Below, piece after piece: positions 1 through 57,665 of a stretch of DNA of 64,000 bases. Made by a program: the position numbers and the translations under genes. This stretch comes from Atherinomorus stipes. Lineage: Eukaryota > Chordata > Actinopteri > Atheriniformes > Atherinidae. The notes beneath the pieces are model-generated. The model saw nothing but the letters and a program-made list of their open reading frames with translations. It made no database searches and was not told the DNA's origin. Location: the NCBI GenBank assembly GCA_023101725.1, contig JALJCO010008621.1:372001-436000 (forward strand), read 5' to 3'. Each line of letters begins with the position of its first letter. The stretch's first letter is position 1.

Positions 1-2775
1 AAAGCAGCAGCCTGCTTTGTTAAAATATAAGTGAGTAGCACATAACATTTTTCTCATCTGTAGACCTCTGATCCTGATGTTTTTCTAAAACATCTTAAAC
101 CCAGAACAGACATGTATAGTAAGTATTGATGGAATCTTACGCTGACATTAACACACAACATGCAAGCATCCATCTTAGGCTCTTTCTGCTGCATTGGCAA
201 AAAAATCATTAAATGTTAAAACTCTCTGTTGCTGCAAAGCCCCTCTCTACACAATTCATAATTTATCCCTATTTTCTCTTGCGCACGCTCGCTCTGTCTC
301 TCGGAGTACGGGGCGCCAGTTACTGGACTATCTTGGCTGCTGACTTGCTGTTGAATGATTTTTTTTGTGGGCACATGTGATTGCACATGTATTTGTGGGT
401 GTGGCTGACACAGGAGGGGCATACATCACAAGGTCAGATGTCAATAATAACTGCTTCCCTTTACAGCAGCAGGTTATGTGACCCTCAAACTCTAGATTAC
501 ACAGTATGGAAGGTCAATACAAAGCTCTGACTTTGAAGCAACCTTAGAAAATTTGTAAATTGCTGATGATATTTGGAGCCATTTTCCCATTGATCAAGGG
601 AAAATTGAACTTCACCATGGCCACACAGTAAATACATCCCGCTATGTTTCAGTAGGATGAAGACTTGATGATGGAAATATTAAAACAACTGCTGGGTTGC
701 TTTTGTCAGCTAGAACAGCTGATTTATACACTGATGTGCAAATGCATCTTCATGCATGAAAAAAAAATCTTCAAATCTACTTAACCTACTGGAGCAAAGT
801 GATGCTGATGTTTATAATTCAGAGATGATTGAATTTAGCTGAATGCAGCATTTATAAGCAGCCGGAGCTCAGTCGAGAAATACAGGAATTGCATCATCCT
901 GATTAAACATGCCTCTAAAGAAGTATTCATAAATGGGTTCCCGCTATGAATATGTGATATGAGCATTGCAGGTATGCAAAAAGGTGAGCATTTATTTATG
1001 TACAGCACAAACATTTTTGACAAGTGTGCAGGAACAGCATTTACTATATGCTGCTGGTGCCATAATCCTGACATATTTTACTCTGCTGCCACCACTGAAT
1101 GACATTAAAGCTCTGCTCAATATTCCATAAATAAATACGGCTCTGTTTCGGTCAGAATTCATCACTAGGAATGGAAGACTGACTAAAAAGCTTGCAGTTT
1201 ATTATTACTCAGGTACAGAATCCTTCTCCTTGGATGAGAAATACAATGCCCGTTATCATTCAGGAAGTAAAAGCAAGCAGCATTGGTTGTTGGATGATCT
1301 GAATAGTTTTAACTGTTAACATAGAGAAGGCACCTTCTCTGACAGTGACAATACAGTGAAGTTTGGGCACTTCAGAGGCTTACTGCTAAAGGTTTAAGGC
1401 TCAAAGTTACTTAATCATTACCTGTGGGTAGATTTGCTTTGTGGAAACAAACAATGATAGCATTTGGCATTCCAAAATAAACCACATACAGAGCCTGACA
1501 GATGTGCACTTGATGGAGTGACCAGACAAAAAAAGAGTTCAGTGTTCTTCCGTTCACCAATATAGCAACAAGGAAAAGTAAAAAAAAATAAAAATAAAAC
1601 AAATACAGTAGGATCAGGATAAAAAGAAATAAAACTCGATAATGGAATAAAAACATACAAAAAACCCTGAAGGAAATATAGACTATCTTTGGGATAAAAA
1701 CCAAGATAGATGCATATTTTTAGTCCAAATGATAAATGGAGCTAAAGAATAAGATAAATAAATAGCATAAAATAAAATAAAGTGCAAATATCATTATTTA
1801 TCGAGCTCAGTGACGGCGACGGGGACAAAGCTGTTTTTATAACACTTTGACCTGCACCTTGGGACTAAAAACCTCCATCCAGAGGGAAGAGGCCCAACAT
1901 TTACGGCAGTAGATATGCTCACATGGCGCATCAAACAGAACAAACTCATATTGTAAAACTGCAACATTAGAATAGAGCAATAACAGTATCTGCTCAGCTG
2001 GTAAAATAATTTGAGCACAGTACAAACCAATATTGATGGATGTGTTGGTGCAACCTTCTAACAACTCAATTCACTCTGAAAAATGTCCTTGCAAACCATC
2101 AGTCCTCATCAGAAAATTATTTTCGCATGCAAACACGGTTTTCTCTGGTGAGCAGCACAAGAAAAGATAATTCAGGTTATGTTGCATTTTAGCATTGTTG
2201 TGTGGGCACAGAGTATCTATGTGGGGGTATGACTCTTTTCGCTGCAATGAAAAACTTGAGCGTTTCAAAGTGAACCTGCATCACTGTGACTGCCCAACTA
2301 CTTCAATATGGTGCTGAGGCTGCGGCCTTGGTGGGTCTAAGCTGAGCCCACACAGAGTGAGTGAATAGTCCTTCCTCCAGGTTTTCTATATACTTTGTTA
2401 GAGGGAGTACAACATGAGTAATATTCTCCTTTGTTAAGCCAAGCTTGTCAACATTCACCTTTACTGTACTTATAAGGTTTTTGCATTATCTGATTGTCTC
2501 CTCTCTCCATGTACTCCAAATGATATTGTTTAGCTCTATATGCTATCCTGACATTTCATTCCTCTACTTCCATTCTCTCTTCATTTATTTCCCTTCTATC
2601 TGTCTTTTCTGTTTCTCTCCTGTTTCTCTCTGTCTCTCAAGGGACAGAAGCACTCTGCACGATTGTCATGGCAACAACGATAGAAAGACAAGATGGAGGA
2701 GTCATATCTGGCCTGGCCTCCTTTACAGGGGAGGATCTTGTGGGTGAGAATGCCAGATGTTATCTTTAATTCTTT

Positions 2776-2802
2776 GGGGGGGGGGGGGGGGGGGGGGGGG
2801 GG
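2776..2802 (+). repeat. 27-bp G homopolymer
   Basis: 27 consecutive G on the plus strand in a magi1 intron; the transcribed strand therefore carries C. Long enough to form G-quadruplex structures and likely length-polymorphic. Confidence 0.95.
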
Positions 2803-3251
2803 TAAATATTGCTTTGACATGAAGGTTATTATGAATATTTTTGCTGCTACAGTATGTTTAATACAAGAATAATTATTAAATGTTAAAAATGTGGCCTGGA
2901 TAGCAGATGGGCTGCAAATGTTTTGGTTCACTGAACCTCAGTCAGATGAGGATTAATACATTTGTAGAAAGGTATTTGATTATATATATTTTTTCTTTTT
3001 TTTTAATGGATTAGGAACCATCATTTTTTAAAACAAAAATCCTAAAGGCAAATAAATCAAAATTATACAGATGACACAAAATGACATATTCCCACACATT
3101 TATTTCTCTGAAATAGAGCTTAATATATTACACATCTAGGAGTAGAAAAATTAGACAAGCCCCAAGCAAACAATTTGGAGGTTGAACTTAAGGTTAGGCA
3201 TTTTAAATCAATGGGAGATCAGTTTATATAGTTATTGATCTATCCAGCTGT

Positions 3252-3280
3252 AAAAAAAGAAAAAAAAAAAAAAAAAAAAA
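3252..3280 (+). repeat. A-rich tract
   Basis: Seven A, one G, then 21 A. Simple repeat in intron. Confidence 0.9.
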
Positions 3281-3609
3281 GGAAAATCTAAGAAAATATC
3301 TGTATCTCAGAAATGTGGAAATAATTATTAAAATTGGCCTGTTTCGTCTCCCCTTCCACAGAAACATTATTTGATTTAATTAATGATGAGCATATATTAT
3401 CTTTGTACTGTAGGAGGTGCTTCTGGTATAAAAAGCATGGAAAAGGTGCCCTCGGGGAGTTTAGTATTGCACTTCAAAGCAAGCTGCCCTATAGGCCTGC
3501 TCATCGCTGATGTTTTCTCTTTCTTGATGACTAAGTTACCTTTTCTCCTTTTGATCAGTTGTCTAAGTTTTCCTCTTTTTTTGGTATACTTTTCTTCAAA
3601 AACCCATAG

Positions 3610-3760
3610 CTGGGTTAAAATTATTCCTGATTTCTGCCTCCTACACCACTTGGCCGGCTCTCACAAGAACATTATCCCATCTGTGAAACGTGGTTGTGGG
3701 ACTATCATGGTTAAAGCCTGTTTTGCTAATGGTGGAACAATGAAATCTGAACTATAAGGT
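3610..3760 (+). mobile_element. Tc1-like transposase gene fragment
   Basis: A plus-strand reading contains GCGTIMVKACFANGGT, a decayed form of the Tc1-family block usually read as GGG-S-IMVWGCF. The surrounding DNA (acattatcccatctgtgaaa, ggaacaatgaaatctgaact) matches Tc1-like elements I remember from fish. No terminal repeats were seen, so this is an isolated internal fragment of about 150 bp. It is not functional. Confidence 0.7.
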
Positions 3761-6411
3761 AAAAATTCATGTCTCTCTAGAACATAATCTTATTAGAGAG
3801 AGGGTGATATGATATTAAAGAAGAATACAAGTCATTTAATTAAAGAAAAAAATACGTTGAAAAGGTGAAGGCATGGTCATGCCATTAATTCCACAGACTT
3901 GTTAAAAAGACCAAGCTGAGAGTTTACGCGAGCAAAACCATCAACATCTCAGAGCTGAGGCTCTTCTGTAGGGCTCATCCTTTCTCTTTCATCTCCTTTT
4001 TTTCCATGTATAAACTTGTGACAGTATTCGTACAATTACTGAGCTTAGGTCCTTTCTGCCTTTCTGGAAGACAAAAAAAATTAACTTGGACCTTTACAGC
4101 AAATTCACTGGTTTGAATAACTTTTATGTTTGTTATTTATTAGGTGCAAAGACAATTCAAATCAGCCAGTTTTGCATCTGAAAGACAATTAATTTTTTTT
4201 CTTGTACCTCAAGAATACACCTGCAATGCAATCTATTAATACAATACACAAACTTAAATAGTTAGAGCTTCTCATAGTTTTCATGATGTGGGGGTGGAAT
4301 TCTTCAGCTTACTAATTCATTCAGTCACATAATCGGTACTTATTGTCACCTTTGTGTCCTGCTTTGGCAGCAGCTGTGTTGCTTTTCAGCCTCTCATAAT
4401 AAGTGATTGAATTCCCCCTCTTCTTCCAGATGTTCAGTGACCATTTTCACTTAAAGAGTTCAATTGTTAGGCAATTCAAAAGCCAATAATGTTGTTTTTG
4501 TTTATGTCTGAAGCACATTGTTATTACTACAGGAAGCTTTAATGCTTAAATGAGCAACAGCCTACTGCAAATATGTTGGAATTTTGCCAGTGAAATTTCT
4601 GAACTTTTTTTCTGTCTGAGATTATCCACCAGCAAACTATCAGTATTCAGTTAAGTTGATGAGGATAAAAACTGATCTTGTGTTGCAATAGATGCTTTTT
4701 CTCATTTTGTTGTACAGATAAGACATGACTTAATATAATTTTTTTTAATAGAATCCTTATGTTTGGCTCTTTTTCCTCCCCAAACATCATGCCAAGCAAT
4801 AAGGAAGGTCACATAACTTCTTTTACCCCACAAAATCTCAGAGAAAACAATCTTGCTGAGCCTTGAATCAGAAGCTAGAGATTGATAAGTCAGAGATAAA
4901 CAGATTTTTTCCCCCTGAGTTGAAGCCCACATCTTCTTCCTCTTCTTTTTCTCCTGTACATTGCAAAGGCCAATCCCTTCATATATGCTTCCCTCACCAA
5001 ATTTCCAGTGCTGTTCAGCAAATCTCACACTCTCCTCTCTAATCCTCCACCTTCAATCTCTTAAAACATGATCCTTGACTCTTTTATTTCTGATCTTTTC
5101 CTCTTATCAGACTCCTTTAAACTAGTATCTGCCAGCAATTATAAGTAGACAGCCAGTGATATTTTGAAAGGTTAAAACATCATCTTCAAACACAAACCGA
5201 GCACAGATCTCAGTCCCAAGGGCCATTATTACCAATTACAGCTGCAAATACTGATTTTTTTCAGAACCGATTAATCTGTCATGTATTGAATTTAGCTCAT
5301 TAAATGGTAGAAGTGTTACAGAATGTGATTTACCAGTCACTTGGTTTGTCAAAACAGATGTACACATCATAAAGAAACTAGCCTTAAAGTAAAAATTAAG
5401 GGAAATATGCATGATTGAAAAAGTAAATCAGTACATTTGTTGTAAGTTATAGCCTTGCAAATGACTTTAAATTAATTGTTTGATGATGAACTAAAAGTGC
5501 TTTTACTGAACAGCAACATGATGATTTACATTTATTCTATCTCAAAGCTGTGAGCCATCTCACACTATAAATGCATAATTTCATCTTGTCTACAGATTTT
5601 TGTTGCTTCACTTGTGCAAATTAGGTCCTAAATTTCAGATGCTCTCTGAGGTTTGCCACAGGTCACTATATCTCCAAATCAAGTGGTGAACATGCCTCAA
5701 CATTTACCCCCGTTGGCTTCAGGCTCAAGGATTTTATCTCTCACTTGTCAACCTTCTTCTCAGCCAAAGTCATGGGAATGGGCCCGGGGGGATTAATCGT
5801 GCGTTTTTATCTGCAGACCATTCTAAAAGCTGAATGCTTGTGGATCAGTCTGCTGCTTCGTCTGCCAGCAGTCTTTGAGAACTAAACTGAAATGCTTGCA
5901 CAAGTTTGTATTTTGCTTAATCACTGTTAAGAGAGTTCTCAATTAGATAATAATTTAGCTCAATTTAGGGAGTATTTTACTCCAGGAAAATTCTTTTATT
6001 GCTGCTGTTCATTGTGTCTAATGAACTACTGAGATTTGGATCAATTTTGAGAGATCAAATACGTCTTATGAAAAGTACAGACAAAAAAAGTACAATGTTC
6101 CTATCCAGTTTACAATATAGACCAACTATACAAAACAACAGTAAATTATGGGTACCACCCTCATCTGGTCATTTCTGGAAGCATAGTTTCTGTATCTCAT
6201 CAGCTAGTCACTCACCTGAACCCAGTTATGACAGGCTAGTTTCAACAGCAGTCAGTCATTCTAACAGCCTTGAAAACCACCTGTAACCTCCTACCCACCT
6301 CTCCTTTTATGTAATCCCCATCTTTCCCTCGATGCTCTACCAGCAAGAATATTATCCTCTGTACAGGATCTGTATCTGTATATCCATCTGTATTATTCAG
6401 CCTTTTTCTCT

Positions 6412-6437
6412 CACACACACACACACATACACACACA
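6412..6437 (+). repeat. CA microsatellite, imperfect
   Basis: CA repeats with one CATACA interruption. Confidence 0.9.
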
Positions 6438-6634
6438 AGTCCATAATGATGCTGACATTTAACACAATACAGCAGTGTTATTCCAGTGGCAGTCCACAAG
6501 GTCAACTCATTAGAGGACATAATTGATGTGGGTTCATATCCCAATCTGCCACTAATACTGATCTGGGTCACCCAACATGAATGGCAATTTAGTAACAATA
6601 AGGACTGGGCACAAATGAGGGACCTCAAATGTCA

Positions 6635-6637
<3 letters not shown>

Positions 6638-6675
<38 letters not shown>
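6638..6675 (+). repeat. TG microsatellite
   Basis: About 19 uninterrupted TG units. Confidence 0.95.
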
Positions 6676-6676
<1 letters not shown>

Positions 6677-7341
6677 ATAGTTTACACTCTGACAGACAAT
6701 TAGTTTTATTTACATCTCAGTGAGAAAATCTTCCATCTCTGGATCGCTCCAGGCCAAACATGTAACATGTCAGAATGTGAACAGCAGAAAGGTGGCTGAT
6801 AACAAAGCCCCCCTCCAACAAAAATGATGATACATGAATATGATTAACATATGAGTACATTTGTAAAGATCAAAAGAACAATTAGACTACAAGTCAGCTG
6901 AAACTAAATCAATCATAAGTGAATATGCAGTTATTTCATCATCACCTTCACCAGCTTAATTATTTCAGATAGTAATTAGGTGTGAAAACATGCCAGCTTA
7001 TCTGATGAGCAGCTTCAAGACTGATATACAAGTCCCTAATATATACAGTCTGACCTAATGTGCTGCTCCTCTACTCCCCCTCTCATTCATCCATCTCGAC
7101 TCTTTACCCATCCTCCCACTTCTTCCCACACTCATCAGCTCACCCACTGCCATGTTATCTCATCCTGCCATCCCTGTACCTCTCTTCATTTCAGTCCGAG
7201 CATTTTCAACCTGCCGCCCCCTCTTTTCCTCACTTTTGTCTCCAGCTATTTCAATATGTGACTCTCTGGGAGCCAACTATAGGCTACAAGCTGTTGTCTG
7301 TTGAGCAGACTGGAGTGCTTTGTTTTGTGTGTGTCATCTCA

Positions 7342-53423
<46,082 letters not shown>

Positions 53424-55179
53424 TTAATGAAGCTACAAAATATAAAACAGTTAAAAAAAATAATTCAAGTCAGGAACTAAGTCAGTTTCTGGTTCCATGA
53501 AAAAAGTCTTCACATATTCTATTATCAATAAAACCCTTATATAAAAAGCTGCATTTGTGAACAGAGACAGAAAAAGTGCCATGGCTCTGTTTCATAAAAG
53601 GAGCAATTCACTTAAAAGATGCCATGTCAACAGTTCACAATGCAGAGAAAGACACAACAGCTAAAAGGATGGTTCATTAAATGGGAGAAACAGAGACTGG
53701 GCCAGGATTTGGTAATTGATTAAAGGAGCCTTTGATTGGCTGGGATTCTCCGGCACATTCAGCAACCATCCAATCAGGTGTGCCGATGCTTCTGGCTGTG
53801 TTTGATCAGAGCTCCGGTGCTCGCAATAGGGCCAGATGGTCAGAGCTCGCTCTCACGCCAGGGTCTCATTTAGGACCATTTAATGATCTCCAAATATATC
53901 ATCCATGTCTGGAAGAGCTGGCAAGCAGTTGTAGGAGGAGGTGCCATGGCCTCCTGTCAGCCCCATAGTAGAGGCGCCAACCCTGGATGGAGTTTACTTT
54001 AACATCATGACATCTTATTACAGCTTTGACAAGAGAGCAAATAACCATATTTTCCACAGTACATCCAAAAAAATCATCTGATGAGCCAAAGATTTGTTAA
54101 AATAAAGTTTAAAACATGAGCCATGAAGGAAGCAGGAAATGCTTCCAGCCTGAGACAAAGTGTGATTCAGAAACTCAAAGGAACAGCACAGAAACTGTAA
54201 AGTGCTCAGAAACACTGCTGCAGCTGATAAGGCAAAATTTCTGCATAAAGCAGAAGAAAAATGGTCATCTGGTTTCAGCTATGGGCCATGACAACATCAT
54301 AATCTATCAGCATCACATCCACCCCTGCCCACCACTGATGGAAAAACTGAAAGAAAGAGAACCAACAGTCTGAAAATGAAGGCATTCAAATATTATGAAA
54401 ACAAAACATATGACAACTGAAATAACAAGCTAACACATCTGTCAAAATGAGGGGATCCCAATGTATAAAATAACAGTGAAATGGTGAAGAAATACAAAAG
54501 TGGATTCATCCAAAGGGTATTACATGCAAATACAGCTAAGCTAATATTATTATAACCACAAATCTCCTTTTGGTTTGTGGTATTTTCTTTCCTAAAGTGG
54601 AAACAGTGGTTGGTATTCCAGTTTGCTGTATTTTTCCGTTCCTGTACACACTCGCACAAATGCACACAGCCCACTGTGTAATTCAGTGCAAGCAAAGCAC
54701 AGTCAGGTAATTGTTACCTAGCAACCAGCCAGTGCTGACGACCATCATTACAGTCCTTGCTAGGCAAGCAGAAGTCAGATTGTAAAAGGAAAAACAGATA
54801 CAACAGTACACATTCTTTCTCACACATGCATGCACACCCGTACACACACTCATTTAACATGAATAACATTCTTCCAATTGGCGCATCCTCTGCAGCTTTT
54901 TTAGTGATTTATACAAACCACATCTCATCAAAAATAAAAATATGTTATGCATATGTTAGTGTTTGGTCTCATCGTTTTGTCAGTTCTGCTGGCTCAGATG
55001 CCTTCCCTGAGATAGGGACTCTTGTTTGGGGGTTGAATCCCTCCTGCAAGTACCTGCAGTTAGTTAGGGGTGGTCTGCCCAGGTGTCATGCTCTATCGGT
55101 GACAAAGTCATAAAATATTCAATATTTATGAGGATTAAAGCTGTGTGGATCATAGATTACAATTAGCCCACTGTGGCAG

Positions 55180-55230
55180 TGTGTGTGCATGTGTGTGTGT
55201 GGGTGGGTGTGCATGTGTGTGTGTGTGTGT
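55180..55230 (+). repeat. TG microsatellite, imperfect
   Basis: GT units broken by GCAT and GGGTGGG; belongs to the dispersed repeat 55200-55990. Confidence 0.9.
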
Positions 55231-55990
55231 TCCTGCATTTGCTACATTATGAGAGCCATTTTGCATTTTTAAAGTGAGGTCATTTTTAGGAAGTGAGGAC
55301 ATTTTTACCTGGTCATCACTAGAGATGCACCAACCTGATACCTGGATCGGATATCGGCTCTGATATTTACTAATTAGCTGGATCAGATATTGGATGAATG
55401 AGGCCGATCCAGACATTTCTTTTTTTTTTTTAATATCATACACAGTAATACAGTTACGGCCATCTAGCGCTTCAATTCTATGTTTACAATGCCAGTTACA
55501 TCATTACGCAGAGCAAAGAAGTGTTGTTTATTTCTTTTTGCTGCTAATTTACACTTTGTCATTTGTAAATAAATAATATCAAGTACATAAATATATGTGT
55601 CAATTTGTTACCTTTTTTTTAAACAAGGCTAAATGTCATGCCTGAGGCCTTCACTCACATGGCAAGGTCAAGGAATACCAGTTCATTCATTCAACAGGAG
55701 TATCGGATCATACTGGGTATCGACCAGGGCTCAGCCCAGGTGTCATATAAGACAGGATAGGAAAAAACTGGATTGTGTATCTCTAGTCATCAATAAGAAA
55801 GATCCCTTTTTGAGAGTCAAGATTTAATTTTAGAGTTTCGGTTATAATTAGGTTTTGGTTAAGGTTGGGGCAAGGTTTAGTCAATCAGTGATGGTTAGGG
55901 TTAAGAGTTAAAGGGATATTGTGCAATATGTTAATGACTGTCCTCATAAAGATAGAAGTACAAACATGTATGTGTGATTTGCACCCCAAT
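55200..55990. repeat. GT-rich dispersed repeat split by an hAT-like element
   Basis: The left part (55200-55319) has a TG tract and aagtgaggacatttttacct. The right part (55786-55990) has ggttagggttaagagttaa, gactgtcctcataaagatag and aagtacaaacatgtatgtgt. These belong together in a widespread fish repeat with GGTTAG-like inner units and a GT tract. The hAT-like element 55320-55785 separates the halves. Confidence 0.6.
55320..55785. mobile_element. hAT-like non-autonomous element (466 bp)
   Basis: The left end TAGAGATGCACCAA and the right end, read on the other strand, TAGAGATACACAAT are inverted repeats. GTCATCAC (55312-55319) and GTCATCAA (55786-55793) are an 8-bp duplication with one mismatch. 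Inner motifs GGATCGGATATCGG and GTATCGGATCATACTGGG are typical of fish hAT elements starting AGAGATGCACCGAT. No transposase frame remains. Confidence 0.8.
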
Positions 55991-56451
55991 TTTACACTGG
56001 ATCTTTAATCTCAAATATTATATAAAACTAATTGAAATTCTTGTTGAAGTACCTAGATATATTGCTTAATTTAACACATTTTCATTTAAAGATAAATGGT
56101 TAAATGATCCTCAAAATAACGCAGTTAAATTTTTCAGTGTATCATTACTAAGATTCAGAGAAGTACTAAAGAAATTGTGACTCTGTAATAAAACTAAATG
56201 TTTGTTTCCCCCCTCAACCATTTAAACTGATTTCCAAGCAGCATGCTGCGAAACACAAGAGATTTAAAAAAAAGATTGTGGTGGGACCAGCTGAGAAAAG
56301 AAGAGATATTATCTCAGCTTACAACAGCACCACTGTGTTCCACAGATTGTTCAACAATACACACTGTCAAGGGTTTACTTATTTGTGTGTTTTGAATAGC
56401 AGTGCTTCTACTGTGTACGAATACAGCAAAGAATAGCTATTCAAAACGTAC

Positions 56452-56511
56452 CGGTCATTCTCATGCAGATGGTGACTAATACCAAGCTCTCCATCTTTTC
56501 CAATGGAGTCA

Positions 56512-56512
<1 letters not shown>
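56452..56512 (-). other. Exon-like segment, possible alternative 5' exon of magi1
   Basis: On the minus strand T32-AG is followed by 61 nt beginning ATGACTCCATTGG and ending ACCG, then GTACGT, a good donor. Read from that ATG the frame is open for 20 codons and leaves one G. That is exactly the phase the next exon (53233) needs, giving Gly-His-Lys-Leu. No family match for the peptide (MTPLEKMESLVLV...). It could be chance or a spurious exon created by the T tract. Confidence 0.25.

Positions 56513-56514
<2 letters not shown>

Positions 56515-56546
<32 letters not shown>
56515..56546 (+). repeat. 32-bp A homopolymer (T on the transcript)
   Basis: On the minus strand it reads T32 followed at once by AG, which makes an extreme polypyrimidine tract and acceptor. 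Confidence 0.9.
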
Positions 56547-56548
<2 letters not shown>

Positions 56549-56779
56549 CAACAAAACAAAACAAAACAGCAAATCCTTGCAGTCTCCCCGCTTCCATTGG
56601 AATATAGAGGGTAAGCAGCAGCCAGGTGCTGCTAATAAAATACACTTGAAAAACTGATTGTCAATAAATGTGAGCACCCATATGAAAGCAGGTGTTTTGG
56701 CAGTTTGCTGGTCTGGAGCACTCAGGTGTGTATTAACACAATGTCAAGGAAGAAAGACATCAGCAATGATCTTAGATCT

Positions 56780-56905
56780 TAGAGTTATTCTTTTCTATTT
56801 TATATATTGCTTTGATGTTTTATGTTGCTTGTGTTCATTTTACTGTGAATCACATTGGTCAGCAGTTGTTATTTTCATTGTGCTATATAAATAAACTTGA
56901 ATTGA
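56780..56905 (+). repeat. Repeat tail ending in AATAAACTTGAATTGAATT
   Basis: The end gtgctatataaataaacttg followed by AATTGAATT is a common fish repeat terminus that resembles a retrotransposon 3' end. The 5' border is unclear. Confidence 0.4.
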
Positions 56906-56943
56906 ATTCATAAATGCAAAAATTTCACTTCATTTGCCATCTA

Positions 56944-57665
56944 TCTAGGCGTGGACATCCTAGCAAGTTGGCCCCAAAGTGTGCAATGCTCTGAGAAGAC
57001 ACCCAAGACTCTACATGTCTAAAATCCCACATCAAATGCTAAATTTGATGACAGAACAAGCAAACCACCGAAGGCTTGCCAGGTCTCTCCTCAGCAGAAA
57101 GAAAATGACAGCATGGCTTAGGTTTGCAAAGTTGCAAGCAATGAAATGATGTCTTCTGGACAGATGAGACCATGGTGATGATCTTCGGCCTCAGTGCACA
57201 GTGCCATGTTTAGTGAAAACCAAACACAGCAAATCAGCACAAACACCTCATAACAGCAGTGAAGGAGGGGTAGTAAGTTGGGCTTGTTCTGCAGCCTCAC
57301 CTGGTTTTCTTGTTGTCATAAAGCCAATCATGAACTGCTCTGATACAAATGTATTCAAGAGTCAAGTTTGAGGTCATCTCTGAGAGCTAAAGCCTAAAAG
57401 TGGGTCACAAGAGCCTACAAGAAGGCTGAGACAGAAGGGAAAAGTGATGTTGCAATAGCCCAGTCAGAGTCCAAACCTGATTGAAAAGCTGTGGTGAGAC
57501 CTTGAGAGAGTTGTGTATGAACAAATACCCACAAACCTCAATGAACTGACTGCAACATTCTGAAGACAGCATACAGAAAATGATCACTTCAAATGATTGC
57601 TGCTCAAGTTGATTCTACCAGCTGTAGGATCATGTAGTGTAATGCAAGTATTTCCACACATTGCT
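56944..57665 (+). mobile_element. Third Tc1-like transposon remnant
   Basis: The blocks tcctagcaagttggccccaa, tgtgcaatgctctgagaaga, tggcttaggtttgcaaagtt, aaccaaacacagcaaatcag, gggcttgttctgcagcctca and caaacctcaatgaactgac occur in the order of a known fish Tc1-like element. Many deletions and stops; no clear terminal repeats. Inactive. Confidence 0.8.

Noticed and set aside
3383..3757. 124-codon plus-strand open frame
   Set aside because: Only its C-terminal part matches a Tc1-like transposase block; the rest is unrelated intron sequence.
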